64,000 nucleotides of DNA from JBBQWR01 sp038210495 (lineage in GTDB: Bacteria > Planctomycetota > Planctomycetia > Pirellulales > DATAWG01), in assembly GCA_038210495.1 (NCBI GenBank), contig JBBQWR010000013.1:51397-115396 (forward strand), written 5' to 3'. Positions 41,515 to 50,337 of this stretch are shown piece by piece. The notes below the pieces were generated by a model that saw nothing but the letters and a program-made list of their open reading frames with translations, had not been told where the DNA came from and searched no databases. Numbering within the stretch: position 1 is the stretch's first letter; each line of letters starts with the position of its first letter. Both the position numbers and the translations under genes were made by a program.

Positions 41515-43110
41515 CTAAATCTCCGTGCGATGATTGGCCGAGGAAATCACGAGAGCACTAAGCGGGACGAAATCGCTGAGCGGCGACATGCGCGTGCCGA
41601 CCGTCGCCGCGGCGTCAGACGTCGCCCCCGTCAGGCCATTGACCCGACCCACGAGCGGCGGCGCCGCCAACTGAAACACTTCCGGGCCGACATGCCGGGT
41701 GACGACCGCGCCGAAGAGCGTAAATCCATTGGCGTCGAAAATTGTCACTTGCAGAAGCTGGCCGATCTGCCGGGGATTGCCGTCGAACACCACGATCCGG
41801 TCGCAGTGAGTCCGGCCGGTCAACTGCAAGGGGCCGGCCGAATCGCCGTCGTCGAGCCCGTGCTTGCGGCTCGTCTTGCTAGGCCCCTCGACGAGGATTT
41901 CCACCTCGCGCCCGATGAGCGGTTGATTGTCTTCTTCGCTAATCACGTCTTGAATCGCAAGCAATTGGTTATTGCGGCGGCGTTTGACCTCTTCCGGCAC
42001 GTCGTCGGCGTAGAGATCGGCGCCTTTGGTGCCCGGGCGCGGGCTGTATTTGAAAATAAAACTGTTCTTGAACCTCGACTCGCGCACCAGATCGACCGTC
42101 TGCTGAAATTCCTCCTCCGTCTCGCCGCAGAACCCGACGATGAAATCGCTCGTGACCGCGGCGCCAGGCACTGTCGCGCGAATCCGGCGAAGCATGTCGC
42201 GATATTCGTCGACCGTGTAGCCCCGCTTCATTCGCCGCAGAACCGTATCGGCGCCGCTTTGTAACGGCACATGCAGATACGGCGAGCACTTCGGCAGATC
42301 GCGAACCGCGGCGAGCAAATCGTCCGTCATGTCCTTCGGATAATTGGTCACGAATTTCAATCGAGCCAAGCCGTCGATTTCGTGCAGCCGATAAAGCAGA
42401 TCGGCCAGTCGCGTAATCCGCCCATCGGGGGCCCGATGCCGATAGCTGTTCACCGTCTGGCCCAGCAAGATAACCTCGCGGCAACCTTCGTCGGCCAGTT
42501 TGCGAGCTTCCGCCACGATATGATCGGGATCGCGCCCCTGCTCGGGCCCGCGCACGCTGGGGACGATGCAATACGTGCAGAACTTGTCGCAGCCGATTTG
42601 GATCCGCACGAAGGCTTGATACGGAGACGGCCGCATTTCAGGATCGCGGTCGGGATCGTAGCTTTCGAAACTGCGCTCGATATCGTCGCGTTTGCCGGAC
42701 GTGCGATTCATGCTGACTTCGAGGAGCTGGCTGCGCTCTCCGAGGCTCCTGTCAGCGGCGATCTCTTCGAGAAGCCGAGGAATTTGATGCAATTGACCGG
42801 GACCCACGACCAAATCGACATACGGCGCCCGATCGAAAATGAGCTGCTGGTCTTTTTGAGCCATGCAGCCGATGACGCCGATGATCTTGTTCGGGTTGTG
42901 CTGCTTGGCGTGCCTAAGCCGACCCAGCGCGCTATAAATTTTGTCTTCCGCATGTTGCCGGACGCTGCACGTGTTGAATAAAATCGTGTCGGCGGCCTGC
43001 GGCGTGTCGACCAACTGATATCCCTGCTTGCGCAGACTGGCCACGACCAGCTCGCTATCGAGCATGTTCATCTGGCAGCCGACAGTCTCGATGTAGAGAT
43101 GCTTGGTCAC
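41515..43110 (-). CDS. miaB: tRNA-2-methylthio-N6-dimethylallyladenosine synthase
   Basis: Radical SAM methylthiotransferase that modifies A37 of tRNAs. The UPF0004 domain has YIETVGCQMNMLDSELV and NTCSVRQHAEDK with three Cys for the auxiliary cluster; the radical SAM domain has IGCDKFCTYCIVPSVRGPEQ (CxxxCxxC); the TRAM domain lies near residues 400-470 (REVEILVEGPSKTSRKHG). The C-terminus continues about 55 residues (VGRVNGLTGATSDAAATVG and beyond) past the usual end, giving 531 residues against ~450-480. Starts at GTG 43110. Upstream is a CACAAAAC repeat. Confidence 0.94.
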   Translation of the reverse strand: MTKHLYIETVGCQMNMLDSELVVASLRKQGYQLVDTPQAADTILFNTCSVRQHAEDKIYSALGRLRHAKQHNPNKIIGVIGCMAQKDQQLIFDRAPYVDLVVGPGQLHQIPRLLEEIAADRSLGERSQLLEVSMNRTSGKRDDIERSFESYDPDRDPEMRPSPYQAFVRIQIGCDKFCTYCIVPSVRGPEQGRDPDHIVAEARKLADEGCREVILLGQTVNSYRHRAPDGRITRLADLLYRLHEIDGLARLKFVTNYPKDMTDDLLAAVRDLPKCSPYLHVPLQSGADTVLRRMKRGYTVDEYRDMLRRIRATVPGAAVTSDFIVGFCGETEEEFQQTVDLVRESRFKNSFIFKYSPRPGTKGADLYADDVPEEVKRRRNNQLLAIQDVISEEDNQPLIGREVEILVEGPSKTSRKHGLDDGDSAGPLQLTGRTHCDRIVVFDGNPRQIGQLLQVTIFDANGFTLFGAVVTRHVGPEVFQLAAPPLVGRVNGLTGATSDAAATVGTRMSPLSDFVPLSALVISSANHRTEI

Positions 43111-43156
43111 GGCGAGCTACAGACCTGGGTTAGTCGGCGAAGGGTATTTAAAAATC

Positions 43157-43204
43157 CGCACAAAACGGCCGGGGACTGTCCCTTCTCGGAAGCGGTTTTG
43201 TGAG
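43157..43204. repeat. CACAAAAC-GGGGACTG palindromic repeat, complete copy
   Basis: CGCACAAAACGG, core CCGGGGACTGTCCCTTCTCG, then AGCGGTTTTGTGAG. Third copy of the family; it separates the small membrane protein gene from miaB. Confidence 0.7.
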
Positions 43205-43210
43205 ATCCTT

Positions 43211-43399
43211 TTATGCAGCGTCTTTCCTGGTGTCGGCGGGGGGTGGCGACTTGGCTTTGCCCTTCTTCCCTTTGGCGCTTCGACTCAAATCATCCAATAA
43301 CTGATCGCGCCGCCGGGTCATCATCCGCACGAGCGTATTGACCGCGACATACGCGGCCACGGCCAGCAATGCATAGTCCCAGCCAGTCCATCCCGCCAT
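43211..43399 (-). CDS. Small single-helix membrane protein
   Basis: Protein of 62 residues: MAGWTGWDYALLAVAAYVAV forms one membrane helix, then TRRRDQLLDDLSRSAKGKKG gives a strongly basic cytoplasmic tail. No family name is known to me. The composition and helix make it a credible gene. It lies downstream of pyrK with an 83-base gap on the same strand. Confidence 0.55.
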   Translation of the reverse strand: MAGWTGWDYALLAVAAYVAVNTLVRMMTRRRDQLLDDLSRSAKGKKGKAKSPPPADTRKDAA

Positions 43400-43482
43400 G
43401 GATCGATCCTCCCATCCGTGTAAGGGGCGTCAGCCTCGGATTCTAACTCGCGGCGGCGGCTGCACAAAGGGCGGCAACGAGA

Positions 43483-44418
43483 TTACCACTCGATCCGGTC
43501 CGCCTCGAAGATCGGGCCTTCGACGCACGTGCGGCGGTAGTCCCAATTGCCGACTTCGTCCCGGATCCGGGCCACGCAGCTGAAACAGATGCCGATCCCG
43601 CAGGCCATCGGCGTTTCGAGCGAGGCTAGGCAGGGGACGTTGGCTTGACGGGCCACCCCGGCCACGGCGCTCATCATGCGTTCGGGGCCGCAGCAGATGA
43701 TCCGCCGCGGAATCAAATCGGCCCGCGGCGAATTTGCAGTGTTGGCGCCGGGAATCGTGCTGTTCAAAACCTCGGTCAATAGGCCCGTGACAAGGCCATG
43801 CAGGCCGGCCGAGCCGTCGTCGGTGCTCAGCCGGACGTCAACGCCGAGTCGTTCGAACTCTTCGATGCCGGCGAAATACGCTTTAGATCGGGCGCCGTAA
43901 CATAGCGTGACCCGAGCGGCATTCGCGCCGGTTCGCGGCGGATCGCCGTATTGATGGCGTCCTAAGCATTCTTGGGCTAGAGCCATAAATGGCGTCTGTC
44001 CGATGCCGCCCGCGACCATGATCAAATGCTCGACCCGCTCGGCGGGAAACCCGTTGCCCAGCGGTCCCCAGATGTCGAGCCGGTGTCCCGGAAGACATTG
44101 CGATAGGCGCCGCGTCATCTTTCCCATCGCCAGATAAACGACATCGACGCCTATCGGCCGATCGGCGGAATCCAGCACGGTGTCGTAGAGCGCCAGCGGT
44201 CGGGCCAGCAGCGGATCGTCGCAATCCGCCAGCCGTAGCATCAGAAACTGCCCGGGCGTGAATAGCCGCGCGAGTTCCGGACAAGCCAGGCGAATCCGGT
44301 AGGTGTCCTTGGCGACCGGTACGTTTTCGATCACCGCGGCTTGTTGGAATTGAGCCTTATCGGCGAAGTAAGCTGCTTCGTGTGAATCAGACGAATGAGA
44401 AGTCGCGGAGGCCGTCAT
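43483..44418 (-). CDS. pyrK: Dihydroorotate dehydrogenase electron-transfer subunit (PyrK-like)
   Basis: FAD and 2Fe-2S subunit passing electrons from a class 1B dihydroorotate dehydrogenase (PyrD) to NAD; 311 residues. ATG 44418 (MTASATSHSSDSHEAAYFAD) is chosen because the upstream extension to 44508 lies inside a 130-bp repeat. FAD site: ARPLALYDT; NAD site: VAGGIGQTPFMALAQE and CCGPERMMSAV; cluster ligands in PMACGIGICFSCVARI and RRTCVEGPIF. About 50 residues longer than B. subtilis PyrK, mainly at the N-terminus and in a loop near NSTIPGANTANSPRADL. No pyrD is adjacent. Confidence 0.88.
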   Translation of the reverse strand: MTASATSHSSDSHEAAYFADKAQFQQAAVIENVPVAKDTYRIRLACPELARLFTPGQFLMLRLADCDDPLLARPLALYDTVLDSADRPIGVDVVYLAMGKMTRRLSQCLPGHRLDIWGPLGNGFPAERVEHLIMVAGGIGQTPFMALAQECLGRHQYGDPPRTGANAARVTLCYGARSKAYFAGIEEFERLGVDVRLSTDDGSAGLHGLVTGLLTEVLNSTIPGANTANSPRADLIPRRIICCGPERMMSAVAGVARQANVPCLASLETPMACGIGICFSCVARIRDEVGNWDYRRTCVEGPIFEADRIEW

Positions 44419-44429
44419 TTGATTCAAAA

Positions 44430-44559
44430 ACTCTAACGTAACGGGTCTGAATGGTCGGGCTGGACCGAAGCGAAAGCCCTGGCGCCTTGTTCTCGAATTG
44501 AAAACCACACTCCGGCGCTTCGGCGAGGACGCATCCAGCCCCGGCCAACCAGAGGTTTG
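44430..44559. repeat. 130-bp dispersed repeat, copy 1
   Basis: Aligns over most of its length with 50190-50324; the longest shared stretch, CTTCGGCGAGGACGC, is exact (44518-44532 and 50281-50295). It lies between the rluB stop and the pyrK start. Confidence 0.7.
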
Positions 44560-44569
44560 TTAGAACCCT

Positions 44570-45619
44570 TCATGATTTGCCAGACTCCCGGCGACGTCCA
44601 AAGGCGCGGGGATGATTGCGGGGCTTGCGCGGCGGCCGCTCCTCGCGACCTCGCCCTTTGGGAGCGGGCCGGGGCGATGGGACCGGCGCTGGCTTTTCAC
44701 TTGCCGCGCTCGGCTCGATCACCGCAGCTCGAGCCTTTTGTTTTAGATCGGCGTAACGTCGCGCGGGCAAGTCGCCGGGAGCAAACCGGCTGAGCTGCGC
44801 GGACTCCTTAAGCGTTTTCACTTCTTCCCGCCTAAGCGCCCGGAATTCTCCGGCCGGCAAATCGCCAATCTTCAACGGTCCTAGCGCGACGCGACGCAGC
44901 CACATGACCTTGTGGCCGACCTTGGCCAGCAGTCGGCGAACTTCTCGGTTCTTGCCTTCGTCGAGCACCATTTCCAAGATCGTGCTCTGCTTGTGCTGAC
45001 TCTTGATCGACACTCGCTTGGCGTGAGCAAAGCCCTCGGCCAGATGCACGCCCTTGCGGAGTTGTTCGAGTACCTCGGTGGCCGGGCGGCCGGCGATCTG
45101 CACGTGGTAGACCTTCTCAATCCCATAGCGCGGATGCGTCAGCAGATCGGCAAGCTCGCCATCGTTGGTGACCAGAATCAACCCTTCGCTGAATAAATCG
45201 AGCCGGCCGACCGTATACACGCGCTCGCCGACGGGCAGCAAATCGATCACGCGCGGCCGGCCCGACGGATCGTGGCTGGTCGAGACGACGCCGGTTGGTT
45301 TATTGACGAGATAATAGAGTCGCTTGCTCCGCTTGAGCGGCTCGCCATCGACGCGGATTTCGGCGCCGTCGACATCGACCTTCGTCCCCAATTCGGTGAT
45401 CGTCTTGCCATCGACCGTGATGCGACCGGCGGTAATCAGTTCTTCGCACTGACGTCGGCTGCCGATGCCGGCTGCGGCGAGAACCTTTTGCAGCCGCTCT
45501 CCATCCGCGGCGCCGGCAGCAGACGATGGCCTGGGCGTGGAGGCGCCAGGACGACGGGGCCGACGATGGGGTTTGGACTTTGTCGCAGTCTTGCCGCGAC
45601 CCCGAAACGGAGCTGACAT
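44570..45619 (-). CDS. rluB: 23S rRNA pseudouridine synthase, RluB/RsuA family
   Basis: Isomerises uridines in 23S rRNA (or 16S for RsuA-type). An S4 RNA-binding domain at about residues 40-90 (RLQKVLAAAGIGSRRQCEEL) precedes the catalytic domain with GRLDLFSEGLILVTNDGELA (catalytic Asp), HPRYGIEKVYHVQIAGRP and LDEGKNREVRRLLAKVGHKV. Ala/Pro/Arg-rich extensions flank both ends (KTATKSKPHRRPRRPGASTP; PRPAPKGRGREERPPRKP), giving 349 residues. ATG 45619 is preferred over the codon nine bases upstream. Confidence 0.92.
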   Translation of the reverse strand: MSAPFRGRGKTATKSKPHRRPRRPGASTPRPSSAAGAADGERLQKVLAAAGIGSRRQCEELITAGRITVDGKTITELGTKVDVDGAEIRVDGEPLKRSKRLYYLVNKPTGVVSTSHDPSGRPRVIDLLPVGERVYTVGRLDLFSEGLILVTNDGELADLLTHPRYGIEKVYHVQIAGRPATEVLEQLRKGVHLAEGFAHAKRVSIKSQHKQSTILEMVLDEGKNREVRRLLAKVGHKVMWLRRVALGPLKIGDLPAGEFRALRREEVKTLKESAQLSRFAPGDLPARRYADLKQKARAAVIEPSAASEKPAPVPSPRPAPKGRGREERPPRKPRNHPRAFGRRRESGKS

Positions 45620-45726
45620 GGAAACCAAAGGGGCGTGTCGGTGGAGGGTGATTTGTTGGTGTCCATCATAGCATCGGGGAGCGGGGAGCGTGAGGCGGAG
45701 AGCGTGGAGCGGAAAAGGTTGGGTGC

Positions 45727-45758
45727 CCGGGGCTGAAGGCGATTCGCCGAAGCCCCGG
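45727..45758. terminator. Strong hairpin between lipoprotein gene and rluB
   Basis: CCGGGGCT (45727-45734) pairs with AGCCCCGG (45751-45758), and GGCG with CGCC inside, loop ATT. On the minus strand it lies about 60 bases after the lipoprotein stop and is followed within 15 bases by TTTT, a plausible though imperfect terminator. Confidence 0.5.
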
Positions 45759-45817
45759 CGCTGAAGAACAAGAGAATTGTGAGCGACTTGATGGTGAGGG
45801 CAAGACGACCCAGTCAG

Positions 45818-46114
45818 CTATTGGGCCGGACCGGGCGCTGGACCTACGGGCGCAAAAGGCGCCGGAGCGAATGTCGGCGGCGGCGCGGTCGGCCGTAGCG
45901 GGAGTGGTTCACGAGGGGCGTCAAACTCGCGAGGTCGGCCGCCCACGATGGCCGGGCCCAGATTGTTATCGGGAAATGGATCGAATCGCTCGGCCTGACG
46001 CTGCTGATATTCAACCGGGCCAGCCGTCGCGAGATGGGGTTTCGCTAGCGACGAACATCCGGTCGACGAAACGCCGACTACCGAGACCATCGCGAGCCAA
46101 CTGACCAGTCGCAT
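45818..46114 (-). CDS. Small proline-rich lipoprotein
   Basis: Lipoprotein of 98 residues. ATG 46114 has GAAGGAAC upstream and starts MRLVSWLAMVSVVGVSSTGC with a lipobox ending at Cys20. The mature part includes EYQQRQAERFDPFPDNNLGP and a Pro/Ala tail (APPPTFAPAPFAPVGPAPGP). The pattern YQQRQA-RFDPYPD is, to my knowledge, recurrent in planctomycetal membrane-associated proteins; no function is known. A longer frame from 46213 precedes the signal peptide and was rejected. Confidence 0.75.
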   Translation of the reverse strand: MRLVSWLAMVSVVGVSSTGCSSLAKPHLATAGPVEYQQRQAERFDPFPDNNLGPAIVGGRPREFDAPREPLPLRPTAPPPTFAPAPFAPVGPAPGPAQ

Positions 46115-46222
46115 GACTGTTCCTTCATGGAGGTTGCAAAAGCTAAAAAGCCGCAAACTGCGGGGCGGATTATAGGGGCATCTGGCATGCGTCGAAATAG
46201 GATTCGACGCCAATTTGCCCGC

Positions 46223-47230
46223 TTATGGCAAATAGATGTCCAGCATTGTCGCGAAGTGAGAGTTGGCCGTAATTTGGATCGGCCCAACGGAAGCTGGCGC
46301 CAGCAGGGTCTGGCCTCGTTGCAACGGGCGCGATGACGGGTCGCCAAGTATGGAAACTTCTCCTGCTAGCACGACCAGGATGTGAAATCGATCGTCGCCG
46401 CCGACCGCCAAGCCAGCAGAATTGAATTCGTCGGTTTGCCGATTCGAGCCGTCATATTCCCACCGATCGAGAACAAATTGATCGCAAGCGACGAGTCGGC
46501 TGACGCCCGCGCGATCGGTCGGCTGGGGACTCACCGGATGAACCGGGCCACGGTCGAAATCGGTAACATCCAGCGCCTTCTCGATGTGCAAATCGCGCGG
46601 TTTGCCGTCCGGTCCCACACGATTCCAGTCGTGCAACCGGTATGTCGTATCGCTGGACTGCTGAATTTCCGCCACCAAGAGGCCGGCCCCGAGGGCATGG
46701 ACCGTGCCCGCCGGCAGAAAGACGCAGTCCCCAACGTGCGGCTCAAATCGATGCAAACAAAGTTCGCTGGTTCCTCGGGAGACTTCACGCTCGAGCGCCG
46801 CGCGATCGAATCCCCGTTTCAAACCTGAATAAATCAAGCTGCCCGGCGCAACGTCCAGAATCACCCAGGCTTCCGTTTTGCCGCCGTCGGGCGGATCGAG
46901 CCGGGCCCCTTGATCGTCGTTCGGATGCACTTGTACCGAAAGCGTTTTGCTCGCGTCCAGAAATTTGAAGAGCAGCGGAAATTGCTCGAGCGGATGATGC
47001 CGGCCAAACAGTTCGGCGCCGCGCTCGCGAACAAGCTCGCCGAGCGTCACGCCCGCGAGCGGTCCGGCGGCCACCCGGCTCTGATCCTCGCCATGGTCGA
47101 CGATCTCCCAGCTCTCCGCATAGTCATCACCAGGACCGATGGCTTTACCGAGCACTGTGCCCAACCGTCGCCCGCCCCACAGATAGCGGCGGAAAATGGG
47201 GTCGAAGCGTAGCGGATAAAGTGGCGGCAT
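46223..47230 (-). CDS. manA: Mannose-6-phosphate isomerase, class I
   Basis: Zinc enzyme interconverting mannose 6-phosphate and fructose 6-phosphate; 335 residues. ATG 47230 gives MPPLYPLRFDPIFRRYLWGG, the class I start; the frame is open far upstream without homology. Zinc-site motifs: VQVHPNDDQGARL, GGKTEAWVILDV, VFLPAGTVHALGAGLLVAEI and QQSSDTTYRLHDWNRVG. C-terminal jelly roll ends HFATMLDIYLP. It can feed GDP-mannose and surface polysaccharide or glycolysis. Between the lipoprotein and the metallopeptidase, same strand. Confidence 0.93.
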   Translation of the reverse strand: MPPLYPLRFDPIFRRYLWGGRRLGTVLGKAIGPGDDYAESWEIVDHGEDQSRVAAGPLAGVTLGELVRERGAELFGRHHPLEQFPLLFKFLDASKTLSVQVHPNDDQGARLDPPDGGKTEAWVILDVAPGSLIYSGLKRGFDRAALEREVSRGTSELCLHRFEPHVGDCVFLPAGTVHALGAGLLVAEIQQSSDTTYRLHDWNRVGPDGKPRDLHIEKALDVTDFDRGPVHPVSPQPTDRAGVSRLVACDQFVLDRWEYDGSNRQTDEFNSAGLAVGGDDRFHILVVLAGEVSILGDPSSRPLQRGQTLLAPASVGPIQITANSHFATMLDIYLP

Positions 47231-47277
47231 ATTGGTCGATTTACGGCGCCGATTCGATCCGACTAATGACTTAGAAC

Positions 47278-48615
47278 TTAGTGCGTGACCTCTACCGTTG
47301 CTTTCCCGGCCGCTGATGCAAACTCCCCCGCCGAGACGTTCGTCCGCAAGTATAGCGTGCCGGTTTTTTCCGGCCGGATCATCGTGCCTAGCCCGACGAT
47401 CAGCGGCGCGACCAGCGGGCTTTCTCCCTTGACTCCGTCGTCCGGATGCAGGGCGGCCATTAAGACTCCTAGTGGCTGGCCGTGAAAATAGCGGATCGAC
47501 ACGCCGCCCGGTTCGCTCCACCAGACTTTCGACGTCTTGGCCACTTGATAGCGGCCGGAGGCATGCAGCCGGTAGGTCTTGCCCTTTTCCAATTGGAGGT
47601 ATGTGTTCTGCCAGCCTCGATCGGTGGCGACCGAGACCTTGGCGCCGCTGCGAGGCAGTGGCTTGCCGGTCGTGAAATCGATCGCAGTCCGCGAGAAGTC
47701 GTAGTTGTAGACCAAATCGTTGACGAATACTTGCCATTCCTCGGCCAATTCCGGACCATCGCCCGAGAATTTTTCCGCCAGTCGCTTGTTGAAATTGTCA
47801 TCCGCGGCTCTGTGCCAAAGCTGGCGAAAGCGATTGCGATATCGCGGATGGCCATCGAGAAACGCGACGGCGGCCCAGCTCCAGGCATAGGGCTCGACCT
47901 TCAAATGAGCTCGATTGTCGAAGTTGAGCACCTCGGAAAACGTGTGGCCCTTGTGGTGGGAGAGATCGGTCTCGATGATTTCAATCCGGCCGAGTTTGGC
48001 GGTCTCCGTCGGTTTGACGGGAAAGTAATTCAGCGTCAGCCGGCCATCCGCCCAACGATGCGTGGCCAGCATTTCCGCCATGCCTTCGCAATACCAGGGT
48101 GGCCCACCGCCATCCAGCAGGCTGAACATGAAACCATGCGTTCCCTCATGCAACATCAAATGCCGGCGATAATAATCGCTTGTCTGGTTGTAGAGCCAAA
48201 ATTCCCGCTCGCGGGCGAACCCATTGAGAAACACCGGCAGATCGCCCGGCGCCAGGCCCGAGGCCTCGAATCGGGCTTTGTCCTTCATCAAAAAGCCCGT
48301 CATTTGCCAATCCGGAGACTTTGCGCCATCGACGCCAAAATAAGCGCACCACTGGGGGAACGCTTGATCGAAGACCTCCGGCAATTCGTCGACAGTCGTG
48401 CTCGAAGGGAGATCGGTATATAGGATAAGCCGCTTTCCCGAGAGCTTGCGAATTCCAGCGGCCTGCGCCCGGGCGTCGTCGATGGCTCGTGGCTGAACGG
48501 CCGCCGCGAGTACCGCCGCGCTGCCGATCGCCGCAAAAATCGCGACCACAATACATAGCCGCGGGATCCTGCCGCGCCGCACAGCAACGGTCAAATTATC
48601 GACCAAACTAGACAT
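47278..48615 (-). CDS. Membrane-anchored HExxH metallopeptidase-like protein with C-terminal lectin-like domain
   Basis: Predicted exported, probably anchored gluzincin of 445 residues. An N-terminal helix (CIVVAIFAAIGSAAVLAAAV) follows a basic start. The catalytic region has LMLHEGTHGFMFSLL (HEGTH at 156-160) and WYCEGMAEMLATH with the third ligand Glu near 177-181. This is the DUF1570-like or peptidase-MA-like pattern common in planctomycetes. The last ~120 residues (YLQLEKGKTYRLHASGRYQV to GTLYLRTNVSAGEFA) resemble LecA/PA-IL-type beta-sandwich repeats. Substrate unknown. Downstream of it on the same strand is manA. Confidence 0.72.
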   Translation of the reverse strand: MSSLVDNLTVAVRRGRIPRLCIVVAIFAAIGSAAVLAAAVQPRAIDDARAQAAGIRKLSGKRLILYTDLPSSTTVDELPEVFDQAFPQWCAYFGVDGAKSPDWQMTGFLMKDKARFEASGLAPGDLPVFLNGFAREREFWLYNQTSDYYRRHLMLHEGTHGFMFSLLDGGGPPWYCEGMAEMLATHRWADGRLTLNYFPVKPTETAKLGRIEIIETDLSHHKGHTFSEVLNFDNRAHLKVEPYAWSWAAVAFLDGHPRYRNRFRQLWHRAADDNFNKRLAEKFSGDGPELAEEWQVFVNDLVYNYDFSRTAIDFTTGKPLPRSGAKVSVATDRGWQNTYLQLEKGKTYRLHASGRYQVAKTSKVWWSEPGGVSIRYFHGQPLGVLMAALHPDDGVKGESPLVAPLIVGLGTMIRPEKTGTLYLRTNVSAGEFASAAGKATVEVTH

Positions 48616-48753
48616 TCGTTATCAACCCATGGCTTTCGGCATTCGGCGTCGCATTCGATAATAGCCTCCGCATTCTCATTCTATTCTGCCAGACACCGCT
48701 TCCCAAGCGGCAGAGGTTTGGCAGCCAGCGCCATGGGCTACAATCTTCAAATC

Positions 48754-49467
48754 ATGCTCGATTCCTCGTTACCTAAGAGCCTATCCGAGAACCATCGGGG
48801 AGTGTCGCTTTTTTCGGAGTCCGCGGACTTCGGTGAGCTCAATCGAACCGAGAAAAAGGGGACTGTCCGCGTCTCCTCAGACGATTCTCGGCTAGGCTCT
48901 AAGCTGTTCCGGTCCCGATCCAGAATCGCCCTCGCCACAATTTCCCTTCTGTGTCTCAACGGTTGCTGGTCGCCATCCCCGTCGGAAGTCGTCGTTTACA
49001 CGGCCCAAGACTCCGAATTCGCCGAGCCGATCTTCGAGCAATTCACGACGCAATCCGGGATCGAAGTCCTGCCGAAATACGACACCGAAGCGACAAAAAC
49101 CGTCGGTCTGGCGGCGGCCATCATAGCCGAATCCAGCCGCCCTCGAGCCGACGTGTTTTGGAACAACGAGATTCTCAACACGCTGCGGCTAAAAAAGCTC
49201 GGACTGTTGGACACCTATGCGTCGGTGATCGCTTCGAATTATCCGGCCGAGTATCGAGACTCAAAAAACAACCTGTGGCACGGATTCGCCGCCCGAGCAC
49301 GGATCTTGGTCGTGAACAAAAATCTTTGCTCCGGTGGCGATCGACCGACGTCGATCGACGATCTAGCGGATCAAAAATGGAGGGGTCGGATCGGAATGGC
49401 CAAGCCGCTGTTTGGCACGACGGCCACGCACGCCGCTTGCCTAAAGGAGACCGCAGTCGTGATTTGA
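48754..49467 (+). pseudogene. Truncated iron-type ABC solute-binding lipoprotein carrying an in-frame MITE
   Basis: Remnant of a family 1 extracellular substrate-binding protein (Fe3+ type). The body is clear: VVVYTAQDSEFAEPIFEQFT, PRADVFWNNEILNTLRLKKL, GRIGMAKPLFGTTATHAAC. Then LKETAVVI ends the frame, about 140 residues short of the ~340 expected, so the second lobe is gone. Near the N-terminus a 126-base insertion (121-bp element plus a five-base duplication) adds 42 codons between MLDSSLPK and LFRSRSRIALATISLLCLNG, where the lipobox LLCLNGC follows. Removing it restores a normal lipoprotein signal. No permease or ATPase is adjacent. Confidence 0.8.
48778..48898. mobile_element. MITE-like element, 121 bp, inside the solute-binding gene
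   Basis: The ends AGCCTATCCGAGAACC and, reversed, AGCCTAGCCGAGAATC match at 14 of 16. CTAAG is duplicated on both sides (48773-48777 and 48899-48903). No coding capacity. Its interior carries GGGGACTGTCCGCG, echoing the core of the CACAAAAC repeats. Confidence 0.65.
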
Positions 49468-50189
49468 TTGAAGTTGGATCGAGCGGCGATTTTACCGTTT
49501 GATTCTCCTGTCTACTTTCTCTTCACCAAATCGTCCGCCGAATTGCCGCCAGACCCAACGCAGCGAATGGTGAATTAGACCGGTTTATGTCTCCTGCAAC
49601 TTCTGCAAACCGGCGTAGGCACTCGCGTAAGCCGCGACTGCCTCCAAGATGGCGTCCACTTCGCCGATCTGGCGTCTCCCGTAATTCCACTCATGGGTAA
49701 ACAGCTTATCGTGTCGAGATTTCCGTGAGGTGCCAGCACACCGCGGTGAAGGCGCGAAAGGGACCTACCTGCCATCGCCAATCATTGCGCGCGTCGGTCA
49801 CATCGACCGACGTGCTTTATCGAGACCGCCAAACCTTCGGCCAAATTTTCGCCTTGCCGCTGCGCAATACATTGAAAAATGAACATCAGGCGAGAGATCG
49901 ACTCAAGCGCCTTCGCTGGTGAAAGCAGTCTAGGTAGGCTGCCCTAAAACCTTAAATTTGGTAAAGAATTGGTAAAGATCGGCCATCACGAAGCCCATAT
50001 CGCCGCAATACCGAAATCAGAAAAAAGGCGATTTTTCCCGAATGATTTGACCAAAGCAACACCGCCGCTATACTGCAAAAACACGACGAAAATATTCTCA
50101 AATCCTAGTTCCCCAGCTTGGTTCTCGGCTCCGAATCGAAGCGGAGTTTTGCTTGAGAAAACAAGTGATACGCCGATTGTCTTACTTGG
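49468..50189. other. Degenerate intergenic stretch (722 bp), no intact gene
   Basis: Lies beyond the truncated solute-binding gene. A minus-strand frame ending at about 49585 reads THEWNYGRRQIGEVDAILEA and then VAAYASAYAGLQKLQET before its stop, which looks like the C-terminus of some protein, but no start or family was found. The part from 49925 is less GC-rich than its neighbours. Confidence 0.4.
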
Positions 50190-50324
50190 AAACGCTAACC
50201 TAACGACTCTTGGCTGGTCGGGGCTCGCGCCGAAGGGAAGCACCGGTGTCCTGCTCTCGAAGTCGAAACCACTCTCCGGGCTTCGGCGAGGACGCCTCCA
50301 GTTCCCGGCCACCCGGAGTTTTGC
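50190..50324. repeat. 130-bp dispersed repeat, copy 2
   Basis: Imperfect direct copy of 44430-44559, sharing TCTCGAA, AAACCAC and CTTCGGCGAGGACGC at matching spacings. A shorter, more diverged relative may lie at about 13390-13465. Confidence 0.65.
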
Positions 50325-50337
50325 GAGCGGTTCTAAA

